The notes under the pieces: generated by a model | What the model was told of the DNA's origin: nothing | The model's database searches: none | What the model saw: the letters and a program-made list of their open reading frames with translations, nothing else | Shown: piece after piece, positions 38,230-46,489 of the stretch | Layout of the letters: each line of letters opens with the position of its first letter | Position numbering within the stretch: the stretch's first letter is position 1 | Translations under genes and position numbers: made by a program | Source of the DNA: Fidelibacterota bacterium | GTDB lineage: Bacteria; Fidelibacterota; UBA8477; JABMPR01 | Length of the DNA: 64,000 bases | Assembly: GCA_016845065.1 (NCBI GenBank) | Contig: JAERTG010000141.1 | Span: 1-64,000 of the forward strand | Direction: 5' to 3'

Positions 38230-39273
38230 CTAAATATTTTTTTTGGGAAAAAGATCCCGAAGTACTTTTTCGGCGACAATTCCTTTGGGATTTTTCACCA
38301 TATCTTCAACTGGTAACCCCGTATTTTCGTAGATATTTTCGCAGGCCTTCTGACTTTCGTCGGAGTTTAGATCCTTCGAATAGAGATTTACACCCAGCAC
38401 TTTAGCTGGTTTGAAGGGACGCATCAATGACTCATGAATATCCACAACCACTTGTATGTCTGGTAAAGGGTGATCGTAATCATCAACGATACGACTGGGT
38501 TGATGTGCCAGGATAAATGCATCAGGCATGGCACCATGTATCAATCCCATAGTAACTCCACTATATCCAATATGAGTGATTGCCCCCTGTCCTTCGACAA
38601 TAATGAGAGGTGCCTGTCCATCCACTTTATCTATCTCTGCTTCAGTTGCTCCATTCACAAAATCAGAAACAATAGCATCAACTGCCACACCACGACCCGA
38701 TATCATCATTCCAGTCTGACCAGTCCCTACAAAAATAGATTCCAGCCCCAAGCTTTTTAATTGTTGCTGAAGAACTAGTGCTGTGGTCATTTTTCCCACA
38801 TTAGAATCTGAACCAATCGTGAGAATAATCTTTGATTTACGTTGAGTCCAATTGCCCTGAGCTACCTTCAAACCGGGAGGTGACCTGCGCGCATCCCAGA
38901 TGCGGTGTCGAAACTGTCTGAATTCATCAATATCTCCGAGAAACTGATGCAATCCAGCCCAGATATTTAGTCCAGCCTCCAAAGCTATTTTTAACTCCGG
39001 CATCCACTCAGATTTTATGGCTCCTCCAATTGGAGCAACACCAATTACCAGTGTATCAGGGCGAAATTTCAGTGCTTCATCAATGTGAGCCACAATGGGT
39101 ATCGCACCACCGTAGCCCAACACATCCAGAACGGTCAGCCCAGCTTTACTGGCATCAATTACAACTTGTACCTCATCCTGGCGGAAAAGAATTAAGCCGT
39201 TGGCAGTTTTACTACCAAGAGCATGGAGACGATTCTGAGCGTAAAGTGCGAATCTTCGTCGCTTTTGATCCAT
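38230..39273 (-). CDS. DUF1611 protein, probable D-glutamate N-acetyltransferase (DgcN-like)
   Basis: This 347-residue protein has the DUF1611 architecture. An N-terminal Rossmann-like domain contains IGVAPIGGAIKSEWM, and a C-terminal P-loop domain contains TIGSDSNVGKMTTALVL and GQTGMMISGRGVAVDA. The family includes DgcN, reported to acetylate D-glutamate. It is 16 bp upstream of a DgcA-like gene, the arrangement expected for the D-Glu pathway. I chose MDQKRRRF (ATG at 39271-39273) as the start, 10 nt after the crotonase stop. No strong ribosome-binding site is seen, so translation may be coupled. The frame is open to 39333. Confidence 0.85.
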   Translation of the reverse strand: MDQKRRRFALYAQNRLHALGSKTANGLILFRQDEVQVVIDASKAGLTVLDVLGYGGAIPIVAHIDEALKFRPDTLVIGVAPIGGAIKSEWMPELKIALEAGLNIWAGLHQFLGDIDEFRQFRHRIWDARRSPPGLKVAQGNWTQRKSKIILTIGSDSNVGKMTTALVLQQQLKSLGLESIFVGTGQTGMMISGRGVAVDAIVSDFVNGATEAEIDKVDGQAPLIIVEGQGAITHIGYSGVTMGLIHGAMPDAFILAHQPSRIVDDYDHPLPDIQVVVDIHESLMRPFKPAKVLGVNLYSKDLNSDESQKACENIYENTGLPVEDMVKNPKGIVAEKVLRDLFPKKNI

Positions 39274-39283
39274 CAGTGATGAC

Positions 39284-40060
39284 TTAGCGATTGTTAAATT
39301 TAGCAGGACGTCGCTCAAGAAATGCAGTAGCACCCTCTACACGATCTTCAGTTTTGAATACGTCACGAAAGGCGGAAGCCTCTGCCTCAAGACCACTACT
39401 TAAAGTTGAGTCAGCTCCCTCGAAGACTGCCCGTAGGGTTAATGCCTGAGCTTGTGGGCCCTGTGACAATAGCCCTTCTGCGTACTCCTCGACCTTTGGC
39501 AATAATTCCGCTTGAGGATATACACCATTGACCAGACCCATTTGCTGAGCTTCATCAGCTTTAACCATGCGGCCTGAAAGTAGCATATCCAATGCTCTAC
39601 CTCTTCCAATGAGACGAGGTAAACGCTGGGTGCCACCGTAACCAGCAATTACACCAAGCTTGACTTCGGGTTGACCGAAAAGTGCATTATCGGAAGCGTA
39701 TCTAATATGGCAGGAAAGTGCAAGCTCACAACCACCGCCCAGTGCGAAACCCGTAATAGCGGCAATGACCGGTTTAGAGCTTGATTCGATAAGGGAAAAT
39801 ACTGACTGGCCACGCTGTGCAAATGCATGAGCCTCTTCTGGTGACATGGAAGGGAATTGACTTATATCTGCCCCTGCGACAAAAGATTTTTCTCCGGCTC
39901 CGGTGATGATAATAACTCGAATCTCATCATTGTTTGCTATTGACTGGAAAACCTCCTCGAGTTCATCAAGGACGCCACTATTTAGGGCATTCAATTTTGA
40001 CTGCCGATCAATAGTTACTCTACCAATTCCACCTTTTACATCAAGCTTGACGAAATCCAT
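39284..40060 (-). CDS. Enoyl-CoA hydratase (crotonase family)
   Basis: This 258-residue protein is a typical crotonase. The oxyanion-hole regions are AGADISQF and GFALGGGCELALSC. The catalytic Glu is in FGQPEVKLGVIAGYGGTQRLPRLIGRGRA. The end DRVEGATAFLERRPAKF is characteristic. It hydrates short-chain enoyl-CoA in fatty-acid or related oxidation. GGAGG lies 5 nt before the ATG, which overlaps the trkH TGA by 1 nt. It has no evident relation to the potassium genes upstream or the D-Glu genes downstream. Confidence 0.93.
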   Translation of the reverse strand: MDFVKLDVKGGIGRVTIDRQSKLNALNSGVLDELEEVFQSIANNDEIRVIIITGAGEKSFVAGADISQFPSMSPEEAHAFAQRGQSVFSLIESSSKPVIAAITGFALGGGCELALSCHIRYASDNALFGQPEVKLGVIAGYGGTQRLPRLIGRGRALDMLLSGRMVKADEAQQMGLVNGVYPQAELLPKVEEYAEGLLSQGPQAQALTLRAVFEGADSTLSSGLEAEASAFRDVFKTEDRVEGATAFLERRPAKFNNR

Positions 40061-41556
40061 CAGGACCTCCAGAAATGACGATTAAATAATACGACTACGG
40101 TTAGCACTTCCAAACGTCCCAGCATCATCACAAAAGCCATGGCCCACTTCTCAAAGTCGCTGAAGAAGGAATAATTGTCTGTGGGTCCAACATCTGCAAG
40201 ACCAGGACCAATATTACATAACATTGATATGGAAGCGGTAGCGCTGGTAACTAAATCATGCCCAAACCCCGTGAGAAAGAATGCAAAGCCAACGAAAATC
40301 ACCATAAAAAACAGGAGGAAGGTTGTTGTGTTGCGAACTGCATCGTCATCAACGAACTGATTCCGCAATTTTATTGGTAAATATGCTCGGGGATGGATCA
40401 TTCGACGGAGCTCTATGATAGCCATCTTGGTAAATAACAGAATTCGAATTGCTTTAATACCACCACCTGTTGAGCCCGCCATCCCGCCGACAAACATGAG
40501 TCCAAACAAAATAAATTGAGCATAATATGACCATTGCTCAAAATCAGCTGTGGCAAAACCTGTCGTGGTAATGATAGAGACGACCTGGAATGCGGCCTGT
40601 CGAAGGGGTTCAGCCTTAAAAGCCAAGATCGCTACACTTTCACCTTCATAAAATGAGGAAAGAAATAGATCAGCCAGCATGAATGCCAGGGCCATACCCA
40701 TAATGCTCATCCAGAACTGCCATTCACGACTTCTTAAATAGCGTATGACTTTTCCCTGAAGCCCAAAATAATGAAGTGAAAAATTGGTCCCTGCCAGAAT
40801 CATAAAAAAGATGATAACCCAATCTACATATGCACTCTGGAAATGTGCGATAGAGGCATTTTTTGTAGAAAATCCTCCAGTTGCCATGGTACCAAAAGTA
40901 TGGCAGGCTGAATCAAACCAATCCATGGGTCCAATCCATAGAGCAAGAAACTCGGCAAGTGAAATGAGCGCATAGACCATATAGAGTAATTTTGCAGTAT
41001 CTGAAATTCTGGGAGTAATTTTATCACTCACTGGACCTGGGGCTTCAGCGGCAAAAAGTAAGGTACCACTTCTTCCGGATAGTGGCATGACAGTCACGGT
41101 AAAAACAATAATTCCCATACCACCCAACCAATGGGTAAAGCTTCTCCAGAAGAGGATTCCGTGAGGCAAACTCTCAATATCCGTGAGAATAGATGCACCA
41201 GTGGTCGTGAATCCCGACATGGCTTCAAAAAAGCAATCCGTATATGACATATCGGTGGCAAAAAACATAGGAAGCGCACCAAAAAGTGAGGCGGAGACCC
41301 AGCTGAGACTTACACTCAGAAAAACCTGTCTGGGAGCAAGAACATGCTTATGGCGCGTGAAAATGTATCCGAGACCACCTACAGAAAGTGTAATAATCAT
41401 GGATTCGAATAGGGCAACATGGTCTCCATCACCATATGCCAGGGCGACCAATAGCGATAACCCCATTGACAACCCGACAAAGAGAGTCAGAGCAGACAAC
41501 ACGTTAAGTGTTGGTATGATACTGAATCGTTTAGTTGAAAAGTGCTTCGACATCAT
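40060..41556 (-). CDS. trkH: Potassium uptake protein TrkH
   Basis: This 498-residue membrane protein is the channel subunit of Trk K+ uptake. It has about ten membrane segments and the repeated selectivity-filter-type loops (AMSGFTTTGASIL, MATGGFSTKN, ITTTGFATADF, ASISMLCNIGPG). FVGGMAGSTGGGIKAIRI is a TrkH signature. The first 26 nt overlap the trkA end, and a second ATG 3 nt later is equally possible. TrkA and TrkH form one complex, so coupling is sensible. Confidence 0.93.
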   Translation of the reverse strand: MMSKHFSTKRFSIIPTLNVLSALTLFVGLSMGLSLLVALAYGDGDHVALFESMIITLSVGGLGYIFTRHKHVLAPRQVFLSVSLSWVSASLFGALPMFFATDMSYTDCFFEAMSGFTTTGASILTDIESLPHGILFWRSFTHWLGGMGIIVFTVTVMPLSGRSGTLLFAAEAPGPVSDKITPRISDTAKLLYMVYALISLAEFLALWIGPMDWFDSACHTFGTMATGGFSTKNASIAHFQSAYVDWVIIFFMILAGTNFSLHYFGLQGKVIRYLRSREWQFWMSIMGMALAFMLADLFLSSFYEGESVAILAFKAEPLRQAAFQVVSIITTTGFATADFEQWSYYAQFILFGLMFVGGMAGSTGGGIKAIRILLFTKMAIIELRRMIHPRAYLPIKLRNQFVDDDAVRNTTTFLLFFMVIFVGFAFFLTGFGHDLVTSATASISMLCNIGPGLADVGPTDNYSFFSDFEKWAMAFVMMLGRLEVLTVVVLFNRHFWRS

Positions 41557-42883
41557 TTACTCGTGAAGCTCTGGCAAAAACGATGGCCCTATCACCATTT
41601 TCAATAATGCTTCGCCCAGTGGCAATTATTTCTCCTCCACTTTTAATGATACCCCCCACTACGGCATCTGGTGGAAAATCAATTTGCTCTAGAGGAACAC
41701 CAATAATTTTACTGTTTGGTGCTGGAGATAGTTCGATTACTTCTGTATCTATTCCTTCCAGCATCATAACGGAATGGACTTGTCCCCTAACGACATATCT
41801 CATGAATGCATCTACGGTTGAAAGGTTTTTACTTACAACAGAATTGATTCCCAATCCCTTAACGAGAGATAAATAGTCAGGTGTATTAATATGGACAATC
41901 ACCTTGTCTACACCCTTCTTCTTGGCAATCAACCCAGCGAAAAGGTTGGTGGTCTCATCATCCGTTAAGGTGATCAACGCATCAAAATCACTGATGCCTT
42001 CACTTTCCAGGAAATCCACATCCAGACCATCCGCATGGAGAAGCAACACATCAGGTAATTCCTTGGCTGCTTTAAGTAATTTTTCTTTCCGATGATCTAC
42101 GAGACGGACATTGAATTGATTTTTTAAATTGTCTGCTACAAGACGACCTAATTTGCCAGCTCCCATAATCAAGACTGTCTTGATCATCTTCTTCTGCTTA
42201 AAACCGCAGAGTCTATACATTTCCTTGAGTTTATCCTTAAGACAGACTATAAAAATTTTGTCACCTGGTTGAAAAATATGATCCCCTCCTGGGATGATGG
42301 TCTCACCATCTCTATCAATCGCCACTGTTCGAAATGGCAACTCCGTATAAGTAGCTCCCAATTCTCTCAGAGATTTATTCATGAGCTCGCAGGTTTCAGT
42401 AGGAGTTAGAGCCACCATGTAAACTCTCCCATGGTTGTAAGTCATGATTTCCTGAGCTGTGGCATGCTGAACGAGATGTTGAATTTCACGTGCTGCGATT
42501 TGCTCAGGATTAATAACTTTTTCAATTCCCAGGTCTTCCAAATTGAGGAGTGCATCCTTTTTCTGGTAGTCGCCACTCCGGACACGAGCCAATATTTTGG
42601 CTTCCGGATTCATTTTATTAGCCTTCATGGAGGCAATTATATTGATTTCATCGATTCTGGTTACGGCTAGGAATAAATCAGCACCTGCTACCTGAGCGTC
42701 TTCTAATGTATTGGATTGGGCACCATTTCCCTCGATAACCAAAGCATCCAATTCCTGTTTAGCTCTTAATACCTTTTCAGGATCAATATCAATTATACTG
42801 ATGTCATTCCCCATTTCAGCCAGAGTTTTGGCTAAGTAAAACCCAACACTTCCAGCACCGACGATGACAATCTTCTTTTTCAT
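41531..42883 (-). CDS. trkA: Trk system potassium uptake protein TrkA
   Basis: This 450-residue cytoplasmic protein gates TrkH. It contains two tandem RCK units, each with a Rossmann domain (VGAGSVGFYLAK at residues 8-19 and IMGAGKLGRLVADNL near residue 230) and a TrkA-C domain. It binds NAD(H) or ATP, which controls channel opening. trkH overlaps its end by 26 bp. It is 3 nt downstream of ltaE. Confidence 0.94.
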   Translation of the reverse strand: MKKKIVIVGAGSVGFYLAKTLAEMGNDISIIDIDPEKVLRAKQELDALVIEGNGAQSNTLEDAQVAGADLFLAVTRIDEINIIASMKANKMNPEAKILARVRSGDYQKKDALLNLEDLGIEKVINPEQIAAREIQHLVQHATAQEIMTYNHGRVYMVALTPTETCELMNKSLRELGATYTELPFRTVAIDRDGETIIPGGDHIFQPGDKIFIVCLKDKLKEMYRLCGFKQKKMIKTVLIMGAGKLGRLVADNLKNQFNVRLVDHRKEKLLKAAKELPDVLLLHADGLDVDFLESEGISDFDALITLTDDETTNLFAGLIAKKKGVDKVIVHINTPDYLSLVKGLGINSVVSKNLSTVDAFMRYVVRGQVHSVMMLEGIDTEVIELSPAPNSKIIGVPLEQIDFPPDAVVGGIIKSGGEIIATGRSIIENGDRAIVFARASRVNDVEALFN

Positions 42884-42886
42884 AGT

Positions 42887-43912
42887 TTAGCCTAACACTC
42901 GTTTAAGAATTTTTACGGATTGACGTAATTGATCTTCGTGAAAGTCCAGGTGGGTAACCAGACGGATTCTATGATCATTGACCACGGACACCAATAAACC
43001 GGCTTGCTTGAATTTTTCTTCCATCTCTGCTGTATTGCCATTTGGGAATGTCAACAATACAATATTTGTCTGGGTCCAGGCAATATCATTTTCCAGATAG
43101 CCTAATTCCTGGCAGGTTTTGGCCAGGGTCTTAGCCCGTTGATGATCCTCTGCGAGGCGCTCAACATGATGATCGAGTGCATATAAACCTGCTGCTGCTA
43201 GAATACCCACCTGTCTCATTCCACCACCAAACATTTTTCGAAATCGATGTGCCTGGTCAACACACTCAGCATCTCCTACCAGAACGGAACCCACTGGAGC
43301 CCCCAGACCTTTGGATAAACACAGACTAACCGAATGGAATTGATCACCAATAACACGTGGATCAAGACCACTTGCGATAACAGAATTCATGAGACGCGCA
43401 CCATCAAGATGCATTTTAACATTTTGACTGTCTGCGATGGCAGCAATATCCTCAATGACAGGTAATGGGTAAACTACTCCTCCAGCCCTGTTATGTGTAT
43501 TTTCCAGGGTTATGAGCTTGGTTTGGGCATAGTGGTGATCAGTAGGTCTCATCACCTGAGCGATCTGGTCTGCAGTGAGTATCCCATATTCACCAATTAA
43601 GGGGTGCAGTTGGACACCACTTAACAGCGCCGGACCCCCACCTTCGTAATTAAAAATGTGTGAATTATATTCGCAGATTACTTCATCACCCGGTTGTGTC
43701 TGACTTCGAATTGCAAGTTGGTTGCTCATGGTTCCTGAGGGAACAAAAATACCAGCTTCTTTCCCCATCATACGAGCCACTCGATCTTGAAGCTCATTTA
43801 CAAGTCGATCTTCGCCGTAGACATCATCACCAACTTCCGCCTGATACATAGCTCTTCGCATATCTGCGGTTGGGCGTGTAACTGTATCAGATCGTAGATC
43901 GATATAACTCAT
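42887..43912 (-). CDS. ltaE: Low-specificity L-threonine aldolase
   Basis: This 341-residue PLP enzyme cleaves L-threonine and L-allo-threonine to glycine and acetaldehyde. The N-terminus is IDLRSDTVTRPTADMRRAM. The substrate and cofactor regions include FVPSGTMSNQLAI and HLDGARLMNS, and the PLP lysine is in VSLCLSKGLGAPVGSVL. Its ATG overlaps the upstream lipoprotein stop by 1 nt (TAATG). Confidence 0.94.
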   Translation of the reverse strand: MSYIDLRSDTVTRPTADMRRAMYQAEVGDDVYGEDRLVNELQDRVARMMGKEAGIFVPSGTMSNQLAIRSQTQPGDEVICEYNSHIFNYEGGGPALLSGVQLHPLIGEYGILTADQIAQVMRPTDHHYAQTKLITLENTHNRAGGVVYPLPVIEDIAAIADSQNVKMHLDGARLMNSVIASGLDPRVIGDQFHSVSLCLSKGLGAPVGSVLVGDAECVDQAHRFRKMFGGGMRQVGILAAAGLYALDHHVERLAEDHQRAKTLAKTCQELGYLENDIAWTQTNIVLLTFPNGNTAEMEEKFKQAGLLVSVVNDHRIRLVTHLDFHEDQLRQSVKILKRVLG

Positions 43913-44400
43913 TAGGGATTTATCTTCAGCCTTGCATGTGAAACGGGTATTTCATAGGCAATAGCGCTGGGTCCGGCAAAGATTGCATCTTTGAATGCCA
44001 GTGAAAACATTGACGCATCAGGGTCAGTGATTCTCACCGGGATGTTCATCACCGTGGGGTCATCCGTATTAAAAACATCACCAGTCATACTGAAAATAAG
44101 GACTTTCATTTCACCGAGATCCCCATCACTGGCCGAGATTGTAAAATTGGGGTTAGCAGGTGTCAATGCAGGTTTGATTACCTGACCGATATTTGGGTCC
44201 CAGGTAAGTGTGAATTGCATACCCTTGATAACATCATCTGTTTTCATCAATACGGGTATATCAACTCCTTCATCTGCAACATCAATGCTGGAAGCAGTAA
44301 CTCCAAAACCAGGACTACTTAATTCAACTTTTTGAACCTCCTGAGTGCATGTCAGAAAAAATAAGATTGTAGCAGCAAGCAAGCTGTTTTTTAGATGCAT
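43912..44400 (-). CDS. Lipoprotein with a cohesin-like domain
   Basis: This 162-residue protein begins with a lipoprotein signal (LLAATILFFLTC), with Cys at about residue 18. The mature part looks like one cohesin-type beta-sandwich: VDIPVLMKTDDVIKGMQFTLTWDP near the front and MNIPVRITDPDASMFSLAFKDAIFAGPS near the end. In cellulosomes cohesins bind dockerins. In other bacteria single cohesin-like domains are widespread and their partners are usually unknown. No dockerin was seen here. It is between recN and ltaE. Confidence 0.7.
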   Translation of the reverse strand: MHLKNSLLAATILFFLTCTQEVQKVELSSPGFGVTASSIDVADEGVDIPVLMKTDDVIKGMQFTLTWDPNIGQVIKPALTPANPNFTISASDGDLGEMKVLIFSMTGDVFNTDDPTVMNIPVRITDPDASMFSLAFKDAIFAGPSAIAYEIPVSHARLKINP

Positions 44401-44406
44401 TTGAGA

Positions 44407-46098
44407 TCAATCCTCTTGTGTTAGTAACTCTTTAGCAGCCAGTCTTGTTGTTTCGCCAGGCGCTCCATCACCTATCAGCGTGGCAATTTCATTTACCCGT
44501 TCAATTTCATCCAGTCGTTTGACTCTGGTAACGGTTCTTTCATTAATGAGATGCTTCTCGACTCGGAAATGGCTATCCGCAAGGCTGGCTATTTGGGGTA
44601 GGTGTGTGATACTAATCAACTGGTGATGGCGACCCAAATCTTTCAGCTCAGCACCAACCACACGGGCAATGCGTCCGGATATCCCGGTATCAATTTCATC
44701 AAAAATTACTGTACCAATCCCGTCCTTACCAGACATGGCTGACTTTATGGAAAGCATGATGCGACTTATCTCCCCACCTGATGCAATGCGAGCCAGGGGT
44801 CTCAACGGCTCTCCAGGATTGGCTTGCATCCAGAATATAATTTTATCCATTCCCGTAACATCAGCTCTGAATCGCTTCCCTTTCAGCTGGACCAGTCCCT
44901 CGTCCTGCTCTTCCTGGCTCACTTCAATTTCAAACCTTGCCTTTGGAATACCAAGATGACTCAACTTATCCACGACGGTCCTGGATAAAATCAAGGCTTC
45001 CTTTTTGCGATGATCGCTTAAGGCAAGGCAAGCTTCGGAGTAGGTTTTGGTGTGTCGCTTGATGGATTGAGTAAGTTCTTCCTTACTCCAGTCTGGATCA
45101 TCCTTTTTCTCAAGTCGTTTTCTAATCTCTTCCCAATAGGCTAACAACTCAGGATAGGATCGGTTGTACTTCTGGCAAAGTCTACCTAAGGTTCGGATGC
45201 GGGATTCTACCTCATTTAAACGTTTGGGGTCAGCCTGAACCTCTTTCTCATATTCAGATGCAAAATCAGCGATGCCCTGTAAGGTGACACGGGCAGCCAA
45301 TGCTTCGGGTAGGAAGGTTGCTGCTGTACCAGTAAAGGAACTCAAGCCTTCCAGTTGTCGAATTATGGTATTCAGTCGGTCCAGGGCAGATTCATCAGAA
45401 CCATCCACCTCCTTGTATAAAGCAGAAGCCTGTTCGCTGATAGTTAAGGCGTTTTCCAGAACTCGGCGTTCCTTTTCCAACTCGTCCAACTCATTGGGTT
45501 GAGGATTAATATCGTTGAGCTCCTGGAGTTGGAAAGCGTAGAGTTGGAATTGCTCATTGCGACTAGAGGCGGTTTTCTCTCTTTCATGCATTTCCCGTAT
45601 CAAACTACTCAGCGTCTGGTAGCTATCCATAACGGCCTGCTTCAAAGCATTGCTTTCAGCAAACTGATCTAGGAAATCAACATGGTGTTCTTCATTTAAC
45701 AGATACTGATGCTCGTGCTGACCATGGAGGTCTACTAATAGATCGCCTAATTCCTTAAGCTCCTGTACAGTGCGTGATTGACCGTTAATCCAAACTTTGG
45801 ATTTTCCTTGTAATCGAATTTCTCGCTTTACTGTTATGGTACCGACATCAAAACCTTGGGAAGTGAGTTTTTTTAATTCTGATGGTTTTACTTCAAAAAC
45901 AGCCTCAACAATAGCGTTTGAGTAACCATCGCGTATAAAATCTTTAAAAGCCCGCTCACCCAGGGCGATACTCAATGCATCCACGATGAGTGATTTTCCC
46001 ACACCGGTTTCTCCGGTGATCACGTTTAAACCGCGATCGAAACTTACATTTGCCTCATCCACGATGGCGAAGTTCTCGATGTGTAAACTTTTAAGCAT
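44407..46098 (-). CDS. recN: DNA repair protein RecN
   Basis: This 563-residue SMC-like ATPase acts in double-strand-break repair. Walker A is GETGVGKS at residues 29-36, coiled-coil arms occupy the centre, and the ABC signature and Walker B are in RIASGGEISRIMLSIK and GTVIFDEIDTGISG. The switch His is in LISITHLPQIASLADSH. It overlaps the VanZ-like gene by 8 bp, and the next gene starts 6 bp after its stop. Confidence 0.95.
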   Translation of the reverse strand: MLKSLHIENFAIVDEANVSFDRGLNVITGETGVGKSLIVDALSIALGERAFKDFIRDGYSNAIVEAVFEVKPSELKKLTSQGFDVGTITVKREIRLQGKSKVWINGQSRTVQELKELGDLLVDLHGQHEHQYLLNEEHHVDFLDQFAESNALKQAVMDSYQTLSSLIREMHEREKTASSRNEQFQLYAFQLQELNDINPQPNELDELEKERRVLENALTISEQASALYKEVDGSDESALDRLNTIIRQLEGLSSFTGTAATFLPEALAARVTLQGIADFASEYEKEVQADPKRLNEVESRIRTLGRLCQKYNRSYPELLAYWEEIRKRLEKKDDPDWSKEELTQSIKRHTKTYSEACLALSDHRKKEALILSRTVVDKLSHLGIPKARFEIEVSQEEQDEGLVQLKGKRFRADVTGMDKIIFWMQANPGEPLRPLARIASGGEISRIMLSIKSAMSGKDGIGTVIFDEIDTGISGRIARVVGAELKDLGRHHQLISITHLPQIASLADSHFRVEKHLINERTVTRVKRLDEIERVNEIATLIGDGAPGETTRLAAKELLTQED

Positions 46099-46489
46099 GT
46101 GCTCTAAACCGCTCCAAAACAGGTATTTTCATTAGAAGGGAGAAAGTAATAATGGAAAGAATAACACCAAACACATCTGCAACCACATCTTCAATAGTTG
46201 AGAATCGACTTGGTATGAAGGACTGATAAAATTCATCAGCTATAGCTGAGAGCGCTCCAATACTTACAGCGAGACGATAGGATGTTTTTAGTTCACTCCC
46301 GGGCTTATCTTTCATGACAGCCCAAATTAATGTCACACCATAAAGATTGTATTCTACGAAATGAAGAAGGAAATCGTCAATACTCCAGGAATAGTTAACT
46401 ACAAATTGCTGATTCAAACTCGATAAAGCAAAAATGAGGATTACATATAAAATAGCTGGAGCGTAATATTTAATCCGGTAATTCACCAT
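46091..46489 (-). CDS. VanZ-like membrane protein
   Basis: This 132-residue protein has four predicted membrane segments and the VanZ-family sequences FLLHFVEYNLYGVTL and AIADEFYQSFIPSRFSTIEDVVADVFG. VanZ proteins have been linked to teicoplanin resistance, but most chromosomal members have no defined role. It overlaps nnr by 20 bp and recN by 8 bp, so it belongs to the same transcript. Confidence 0.85.
   Translation of the reverse strand: MVNYRIKYYAPAILYVILIFALSSLNQQFVVNYSWSIDDFLLHFVEYNLYGVTLIWAVMKDKPGSELKTSYRLAVSIGALSAIADEFYQSFIPSRFSTIEDVVADVFGVILSIITFSLLMKIPVLERFRAHA

Noticed and set aside
41531-42883. trkA as a fusion of two genes because of the two Rossmann domains.
   Set aside because: Tandem RCK units are normal in full-length TrkA.
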